Shown: piece after piece, positions 6,501 through 11,500 of the stretch
Layout of the letters: each line of letters opens with the position of its first letter
How positions within the stretch are numbered: the first letter of the stretch is position 1
NCBI GenBank assembly: GCA_016297415.1
Contig: JAEDGQ010000064.1
Location: 1 to 11,500 of the forward strand
Source: Treponema sp.
GTDB lineage: Bacteria > Spirochaetota > Spirochaetia > Treponematales > Treponemataceae
DNA: 11,500 bases
Reading direction: 5' to 3'
Notes under the pieces: generated by a model
Told to the model about the DNA's origin: nothing
The model's input: the letters and a program-made list of their open reading frames with translations, nothing else
Database searches by the model: none
Translations under genes and position numbers: made by a program

Positions 6501-9197
6501 CTACCACGCAATATTTGCAAAAATACCATATTCCCATTGATTCTTTTCATTTCCGGCAAAATGATAGTTTACTGAATAACCAATTCCAAAATTAAAATCT
6601 GAAGAAGCAAAATAACTGGTATTTGGAGCAAGGGTCAATTCTACATTAAGTGCCAGGGTGTCTGAATAATAATCCCTGCTTATTTTATTTTTTAAGCTGT
6701 CAAGACGTGTAACACTCCAGTTTAATCCATCATCATATGAAAAACGTCCAGAATAAACAGCTTCGAAAGTTATACGCTGGGCATAAAGAGAAACAGCAGG
6801 AATGCCTTTTTGAATTTCCTTGTTGAATAAAACCATCTGGCTGCTGAAGGAAAGAATGTCTTCTTCTGTGTTGAATAATACAGTCTGCAAATGAAGAGGG
6901 AAAAGCCCCGGAAGACGCACACCGATTTTTGCTCCTGCTTCAAATTCTTTTCGTTTTGCACTTAATCTGTCTGACGGATCATTTTTCTCCGTAAAGATTA
7001 CATCATCGTATGAACCTAGAACAAAAGGCTGAAGATACATTCCCAGAAACTGACCATAGCCTGGTCCAAAAGCATGAATATTTGAGTAGTATAAATAAGC
7101 AAGACCCTTTGAAGAAATACCTTCACAACAATACTTTCTGTTTTTTTCCCTGTAGAAAGAAGAAGCTCCTTCTCTTCCCTTCAGCACCATTCCCTCAACA
7201 CCTGTTTCAAAAACTGAATGTCTGCCTCTGTATAAAACAAGAGATGCGGTTTGCTTTCCATAAAGCTGCAAAAGTCCTTTTGAATCAAAAATTGCAGTTC
7301 CATCTGTGTTCAGAGTAATGGCATCGTTTCCAGCCTTTATGCTGATACTGGCACCACCGTTTTTATCAACAGGATCGTACCCGGCAGAAAATATAGTAAG
7401 GCAGCCGGTCCAGGTTGTAGTTGTACAGAAAGTGGCACCAAGAAAAATAAAACCTTTATCTTCAAAATCATGATTACGAACAGAAACAAAACCGAATGGA
7501 AGTATTGCCCCTCTAAGCATAGACGGGAGAATATAAAATCTGTTTGCCTCATCATAAAAACTTTTTGCAGTTTCTGAAGAAACTGATTCTCCCTCATTTT
7601 CTTTAACATATAATTCAGGTACAATTTTTTCCGCTGAATCCCAGTCTATAACCATTTTTCTTAAAGGATTTGCAAAAAACTCTTCAGAAATAACAAAATA
7701 AACACCTTCATTATCAGTGGCACAGCATTCAACAAGCCCCGTAAAATTATCATCGTTTTGAAGCTGAACTTCTGCAGCAAGAGTTTCTTTATTAAAAACA
7801 ATTCGTCCAGCCCTGGAAAAAAGATTATCCCTTTCTTTTTCAAGTCCGCCGTTTTTCAGCTGAGCCCATGTAAATACATAAGAAACCTGAGTTTCATTTT
7901 CTCTTTCCAGGTGAAGATGATGAATTATTTTTTCCGGAAGCAGATATTCTTTACTTTTCCCCTTTTGATTTTGGGCAAGAATACACCATTCAAGCCCGTT
8001 TTTTTTAACAGCAGCCTTTACAGATTTATCTGCTGACCATACATAAAGGAAATCTTTTTCATCAGTTTCTGTAAGTGTTTTTTCCACAAAATTATACAGA
8101 TAGAATCTGCTTTTATAATTTGATGTATCTTCTAATCTCTGGAAATAAATTCTATTCTCATCTTCAAATCTTATTTTTTTAACTCCCGTTATAGTCAGAA
8201 CTTTTTTCCCGTCTACATAAAGTCCTGTAGAAGTCTTGTCATACCAGGCAGAATGAGAATTTTTTCCATGCCAGTAATCCACAGAAACAATTACTGAATT
8301 ATTTTTAGAAACTGCACTGGAAAGAAACTTTTTTCGTTCTGAAAAATCTATCTGGGGAACAGGAATCCATTCATAAAAATCATTCCAGGCAGAAGAAAGA
8401 CTTATACCATAAGTTTTCTTAAACACACCTGCACAAAAACTTAAAGTGGTAAATTTTCCGGCATTTTTCCAGAACCGGGCGTATTTTTCTAAGCCGTAAG
8501 TAACCTGAAGATAATGAGCAAAACAGGCACCAAACTCATAGGCATCATTTCCATAAGGATAAGTATCGCGACTTCCAGTTACATCTCTCCAGGAAGGGAA
8601 TTCCTTTTCACCTGCAAGAGCCTTTATTTTTGTTTCAACAACGCATTGAGTAAAAAAAGGAGCATTGAGACGGCCGCCCTTCTCCATACTTTCAAAAGAG
8701 ACTGTTACACCTTCATACCAGAAATCTGTTAATGAAATTCCGGCTGGAGTCAGAAAGTCAGCCATATAACCAAGTCCCCGCCAGAAACTGTTTTTTGAAT
8801 TAAGGGAAACAGCATGTGTCAGTTCGTGATAAAAAACTTTTTCCATCGTATCTTCATACATATCAATTGATTCATCACAAGGCGAATCAAAAATCACAAT
8901 ATGATTATATGGAGCCATAGAAAAATAAGCGTTTACATATTCAACCTGTTTAGTAATTGTTACAGGAAAACGCTGATAAGGTTCATATCCAAGTTTAGAA
9001 GCAATCTCCCTGTAATAATCATCTGCTACACCTGCAATTTTTTCTGCAGTTTCTGAGCATTCTTCCGGAAAAATAATGTCAAAATACTTAGCATTTACTA
9101 CATGAAGTTCACCCTTAGTTCCTGAAAGAACTCCATCAAAACAGAAGGCGGAACATAAAGCTAAATTCAATAAAAAAAATACAAACAGTTTTTTCAT
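6501..9197 (-). CDS. Secreted HELTH-motif zinc metallopeptidase with probable propeller and outer-membrane barrel
   Basis: I do not recognise a named gene. The 898-residue product begins with a signal peptide (MKKLFVFFLLNLALCSAFC). Residues 20-280 form a gluzincin-like peptidase: HELTH at 124-128 supplies two zinc-binding histidines and the catalytic Glu125. WYEGVTVSFES (160-170) supplies Glu162 as probable third ligand, the EG-(x)-ES pattern of MA-clan peptidases. Residues 285-550 show short strand-turn units (for example STGLYVDGKKVLTITG, NRIYFQRLE) suggesting a beta-propeller. Residues 555-898 alternate polar and apolar residues and end in FGIGYSVNYHF and YGIFANIAW, with a terminal Trp as in outer-membrane barrels. 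It is probably surface-linked. GGGGAG lies close upstream of the ATG, 43 bases after the preceding gene. Peptidase features are clear; propeller and barrel are inferred from pattern only. Confidence 0.8.
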   Translation of the reverse strand: MKKLFVFFLLNLALCSAFCFDGVLSGTKGELHVVNAKYFDIIFPEECSETAEKIAGVADDYYREIASKLGYEPYQRFPVTITKQVEYVNAYFSMAPYNHIVIFDSPCDESIDMYEDTMEKVFYHELTHAVSLNSKNSFWRGLGYMADFLTPAGISLTDFWYEGVTVSFESMEKGGRLNAPFFTQCVVETKIKALAGEKEFPSWRDVTGSRDTYPYGNDAYEFGACFAHYLQVTYGLEKYARFWKNAGKFTTLSFCAGVFKKTYGISLSSAWNDFYEWIPVPQIDFSERKKFLSSAVSKNNSVIVSVDYWHGKNSHSAWYDKTSTGLYVDGKKVLTITGVKKIRFEDENRIYFQRLEDTSNYKSRFYLYNFVEKTLTETDEKDFLYVWSADKSVKAAVKKNGLEWCILAQNQKGKSKEYLLPEKIIHHLHLERENETQVSYVFTWAQLKNGGLEKERDNLFSRAGRIVFNKETLAAEVQLQNDDNFTGLVECCATDNEGVYFVISEEFFANPLRKMVIDWDSAEKIVPELYVKENEGESVSSETAKSFYDEANRFYILPSMLRGAILPFGFVSVRNHDFEDKGFIFLGATFCTTTTWTGCLTIFSAGYDPVDKNGGASISIKAGNDAITLNTDGTAIFDSKGLLQLYGKQTASLVLYRGRHSVFETGVEGMVLKGREGASSFYREKNRKYCCEGISSKGLAYLYYSNIHAFGPGYGQFLGMYLQPFVLGSYDDVIFTEKNDPSDRLSAKRKEFEAGAKIGVRLPGLFPLHLQTVLFNTEEDILSFSSQMVLFNKEIQKGIPAVSLYAQRITFEAVYSGRFSYDDGLNWSVTRLDSLKNKISRDYYSDTLALNVELTLAPNTSYFASSDFNFGIGYSVNYHFAGNEKNQWEYGIFANIAW

Positions 9198-9240
9198 AGC
9201 TCTCCCCAGTAAAAGCGATTCCCCGCTTAATGTCGCACCC

Positions 9241-11382
9241 TTAAATCAATGCTGCTACTGCAGTTCCTGCCGTAATATCATTTTCAATCTGTACAGTTTT
9301 ATACCAGATATGACATTTTTTTGTTGCGAACTTATACAGATATTTTTCAATTCTATCTTTCAGCTTATATGTTTTATAAAGAGTTGTTCCATTCATTACA
9401 ATGCAGACAGGCTTTTCTTTATTTTTGCCTTTACCGCAAACAACAAGATTTGCAGCAAGAATTGATGCCGCATACATGGCACATCTGTTTACAGCCGCAT
9501 CAAGAAGTTCAAAAACCAGCTGTCTGTCTGCCCTTGTTTCACAGGCATTTCCAATAACTCCAGGAACAATTCCATTTTCTCCTTCACTTACAGCTGCAGT
9601 AACAAGGAATCTGTTCATCTCAATTGTTGAAAATTCATTCATCTGAAGAATTTTTTTGCAGGTGCCTTTAGTAAAGATTTTTTCTTCTGCAGCTTTCTTT
9701 AACATTTCATATCCGACTTTGCCAAGATAAGCTCCGCTGCAGCATTTTTCCAAAGGATACTGACCAGGCACATCTGTTTTTTTGTCTACTTCAATATCAA
9801 AATCACTGAGAGTAATTTCATTGCACTTTCCGCTTTCACATACAATAATCTGTTTTCCGTCATGACAGTGATTTTCTTCATCAATAAAGGCAGCATTCAT
9901 TCCAGTACCAAGAATAAAACCAATAAAACTGTCACTTTCATAATTTTCAGGAGAAGTACAGCCTGCAAGAAGAGCTGCTACTGTATCATTCAAAAGCGTA
10001 ATTTTTCTTATTGGATTCCAGCCTCTCTTTTCCAGTTCTTCTTTCAAACTTTTTCCTACAGCAACACCAAGAACTTCCCTGGCTTTTATTTCTTTACTGA
10101 AAGCATTAGGAATACCATCGTGATCTTTTGTAATATTCATGGCATAAGAAAAACAGAAACCTATTTTGTCAGTTTTATCCCGCAAGTATTCAATTCTGTC
10201 TGCAATTGCTGCAAAAAATTCATCCTTTGAATATTCCCTTTCAATTGCAGGCATTGAAGACTTCTGAAAATCAGAAATAATTGCTTTTCCGTCTATATCA
10301 AAGGTAACAAGACAGGAACGGAAATTTGTACCGCCGGCATCAATAACAATTACTTTTTCGCTGGCAGGATTTTTTTCCGGCGGATTCATCCATGTTCTGA
10401 ACATATCCTGACCTCTTTTTTCCTTTCCGCCATTTGCTTTTGACATATCATAAATAATGTCTCTTACAATCATTGAAGCCTTAAAGTGATGTTTTTTCAA
10501 AAAATGAGGAATAATGCTTTTTCGGCAGATTATAATGGCCATAAAAATAAGGAGAATACCTGTTATTTTTTCAATACCTGTGCTTTCGTGCCACACAAAA
10601 ATTCCCACAATAGTTCCTGCCAGAGGTTCTGCTGTAGCAAAAATGGCTGCTTTTCCAGGATCAAGACCTTTTAATCCCCAGGTATAAAGCAAAAAAGGAA
10701 TCAGTGTACAGAAAATGCTGACTCCTGCAAAAAGTCTGATTGTATTAAAACTGCAGGATTTAAAATTTTCAAAATGTCCTGTTACAGGAATCATAAAAAG
10801 TCCTGCAATCAGAAAACTGTAGAATGTTACTGTAAGAGGTCTGTATTTTTTCAAAGCAAGGGTTCCAAAAATCGAATAAAGTCCATACCCGAGACCAGAA
10901 CCAAGACCAAGAAGAATTCCACGGCCAGTTAAACTTAACGCATTTATATTTTCTGTTACAGTTCCATAAATTCCAGTTACAAGGATACATCCCGCAACAG
11001 TAAGAATGAGGGCAGCAATTTTATATCTGGAAATTTTTTCCTTGAAAAACAATGCCGAAAGAAGGAGAACAAAAACAGGTGATGTATAAAGAAGAACTAC
11101 AGCAGCTGAAGCTCCGTTTTCAATAATTGAAGAAAAATAACAGACAGAAAAGAATGACAGACTTAAAATACCAGAACATAAAAACATCCATAAGTCCCGT
11201 ATTTTGATTTTAAAAAGGCTTTTGTCTTTTATAAAAATTATTACGGCAAGACAAATTGCAGAAATTAAAGAACGGATCATCATAATCTGTCTGGAATCAA
11301 AGCCTGAATCATTAAGACCTTTTACAAAGATACTCATTAACCCCCAGAGAATTCCCGCTGCAATAACACTAAAAACTTTCAT
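9241..11382 (-). CDS. Fusion: EamA/DMT-family transporter joined to eukaryote-type hexokinase
   Basis: One 713-residue reading frame holds two complete domains. Residues 1-287 show ten hydrophobic helices in two five-helix repeats, starting SVIAAGILWGLMSIFV and ending GILLIFMAIIICRK: an EamA drug/metabolite transporter. Residues 293-713 are a hexokinase. Its blocks are DAGGTNFRS (348-356, phosphate site), GFCFSYAMN (408-416, sugar site), LLNDTVAALLAG (463-474, catalytic Asp466), GFILGTGMNAAFI (488-500), CESG (515-518) and LEKCCSGAYLG (544-554). ATP-dependent phosphorylation of glucose or a similar hexose is expected. Ten helices with N-terminus inside place the kinase in the cytoplasm. There is no stop, well-placed start or strong ribosome binding site at the junction (near 10520). 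Met304 and Met327 have weak AAGG or AGG sequences but would cut into the kinase N-terminus. Transport substrate unknown. The first ATG lacks a Shine-Dalgarno sequence. Confidence 0.9.
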   Translation of the reverse strand: MKVFSVIAAGILWGLMSIFVKGLNDSGFDSRQIMMIRSLISAICLAVIIFIKDKSLFKIKIRDLWMFLCSGILSLSFFSVCYFSSIIENGASAAVVLLYTSPVFVLLLSALFFKEKISRYKIAALILTVAGCILVTGIYGTVTENINALSLTGRGILLGLGSGLGYGLYSIFGTLALKKYRPLTVTFYSFLIAGLFMIPVTGHFENFKSCSFNTIRLFAGVSIFCTLIPFLLYTWGLKGLDPGKAAIFATAEPLAGTIVGIFVWHESTGIEKITGILLIFMAIIICRKSIIPHFLKKHHFKASMIVRDIIYDMSKANGGKEKRGQDMFRTWMNPPEKNPASEKVIVIDAGGTNFRSCLVTFDIDGKAIISDFQKSSMPAIEREYSKDEFFAAIADRIEYLRDKTDKIGFCFSYAMNITKDHDGIPNAFSKEIKAREVLGVAVGKSLKEELEKRGWNPIRKITLLNDTVAALLAGCTSPENYESDSFIGFILGTGMNAAFIDEENHCHDGKQIIVCESGKCNEITLSDFDIEVDKKTDVPGQYPLEKCCSGAYLGKVGYEMLKKAAEEKIFTKGTCKKILQMNEFSTIEMNRFLVTAAVSEGENGIVPGVIGNACETRADRQLVFELLDAAVNRCAMYAASILAANLVVCGKGKNKEKPVCIVMNGTTLYKTYKLKDRIEKYLYKFATKKCHIWYKTVQIENDITAGTAVAALI

Positions 11383-11388
11383 AAAGTA

Positions 11389-11394
11389 AGTATA
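11389..11394 (-). promoter_or_regulatory. Candidate -10 box giving a leaderless transcript
   Basis: The minus strand reads TATACT and its last base is six bases from the A of the ATG at 11382. That is the normal distance from a -10 box to the start of transcription, so a transcript from it would begin at the start codon. This fits the absence of a Shine-Dalgarno sequence. No good -35 hexamer is seen 16-18 bases upstream, so support is weak. Confidence 0.25.
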
Positions 11395-11431
11395 TCAATT
11401 TTTCTAATTCTCTCACAGACAGGGCAAACGC

Positions 11432-11437
11432 ATTATA
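11432..11437 (-). promoter_or_regulatory. Candidate -10 box upstream of the transporter-hexokinase gene
   Basis: The minus strand reads TATAAT, a perfect -10 hexamer, about 50 bases upstream of the start codon. It would give a leader of roughly 43 bases. No matching -35 box is present at normal spacing. It competes with the TATACT closer to the gene as the explanation for expression. Confidence 0.3.
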
Positions 11438-11449
11438 ATCGATTTTATT

Positions 11450-11500
11450 GAAAATGGCGCAAAGGAGTGAAACGGCTTGCGAAAACACTCGTTTTGTGCT
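11450..11500. repeat. Palindromic, relatively GC-rich stretch at the window edge, possible repeat copy
   Basis: GAGTG 11465-11469 pairs with CACTC 11486-11490, and AAAAC 11482-11486 pairs with GTTTT 11491-11495; the two hairpins are alternatives. The stretch shares an ordered set of short blocks (TGGCGC, GGAG, TGAA, CG, GCG, AA, CAC) with the GC-rich element at 2243-2286. An ATG at 11454 on the plus strand opens a frame to the edge (MAQRSETACENTRFV), but it has no ribosome binding site. The element is cut by the window end. Confidence 0.25.

Noticed and set aside
9213..9228. Hairpin AAGCG/CGCTT between the fusion gene and the peptidase gene, followed by a few T on the minus strand
   Set aside because: Only five pairs and a very short T-run; it is too weak to call a terminator, and it lies just before the next gene's ribosome binding site.
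9862..10230. Plus-strand reading frame of 122 codons opposite the hexokinase domain
   Set aside because: The minus-strand frame carries the hexokinase motifs; this is a shadow with AT-rich composition and no family features.
11454..11500. Plus-strand ATG opening MAQRSETACENTRFV to the window edge, a possible divergent gene
   Set aside because: Only 15 codons are visible, there is no ribosome binding site, and the same bases form palindromes; it cannot be called from this window.

Overview
The window looks like chromosomal DNA of a spirochaete, most likely a Treponema. The evidence is a flagellar gene run flbB-fliK-flgD-flgE containing FlbB, which I know only from spirochaetes. FlgE has Lys165 and Cys178 at exactly the positions of the lysinoalanine cross-link of T. 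denticola FlgE, and there is a eukaryote-type hexokinase of the kind found in treponemes. The DNA is fairly AT-rich. Every gene I can support lies on the minus strand, so transcription runs from right to left.

Layout in transcription order. At 11500-11383 is an upstream region with two promoter-like -10 boxes and a palindromic, relatively GC-rich stretch at the edge. At 11382-9241 is one uninterrupted gene that joins a complete ten-helix EamA/DMT transporter to a complete eukaryote-type hexokinase. At 9197-6501 is a large secreted protein with an HELTH zinc-peptidase domain, a probable beta-propeller middle and a probable outer-membrane barrel end. Then come flbB (6438-5809), fliK (5739-4402, start corrected to an internal ATG with an ideal ribosome binding site), flgD (4273-3830) and flgE (3766-2375). 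A strong intrinsic terminator follows flgE at once. As I recall, flgE in T. pallidum is instead followed by flbD-motA-motB-fliL-fliM, so the operon is shortened here.

Beyond the terminator is a -10 box and then a GC-rich, foldable leader of about 63 bases ending in nine T just before the ATG of a TIGR01212-type radical SAM protein (2217-1279). That start codon has no ribosome binding site. The window ends with a broken trypsin-like protease gene (1240 to beyond base 1). It has lost its catalytic core exactly at the TAA(H) motif and carries a second frame change at a run of six A.

The flagellar genes work together: FlbB in the periplasmic collar around the motor, FliK as hook-length ruler, FlgD as hook cap and FlgE as hook subunit. 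The most unusual item is the transporter-hexokinase fusion. Its predicted topology puts the kinase on the cytoplasmic side, directly attached to the export or import channel. No RNA genes, insertion sequences or CRISPR arrays were seen.
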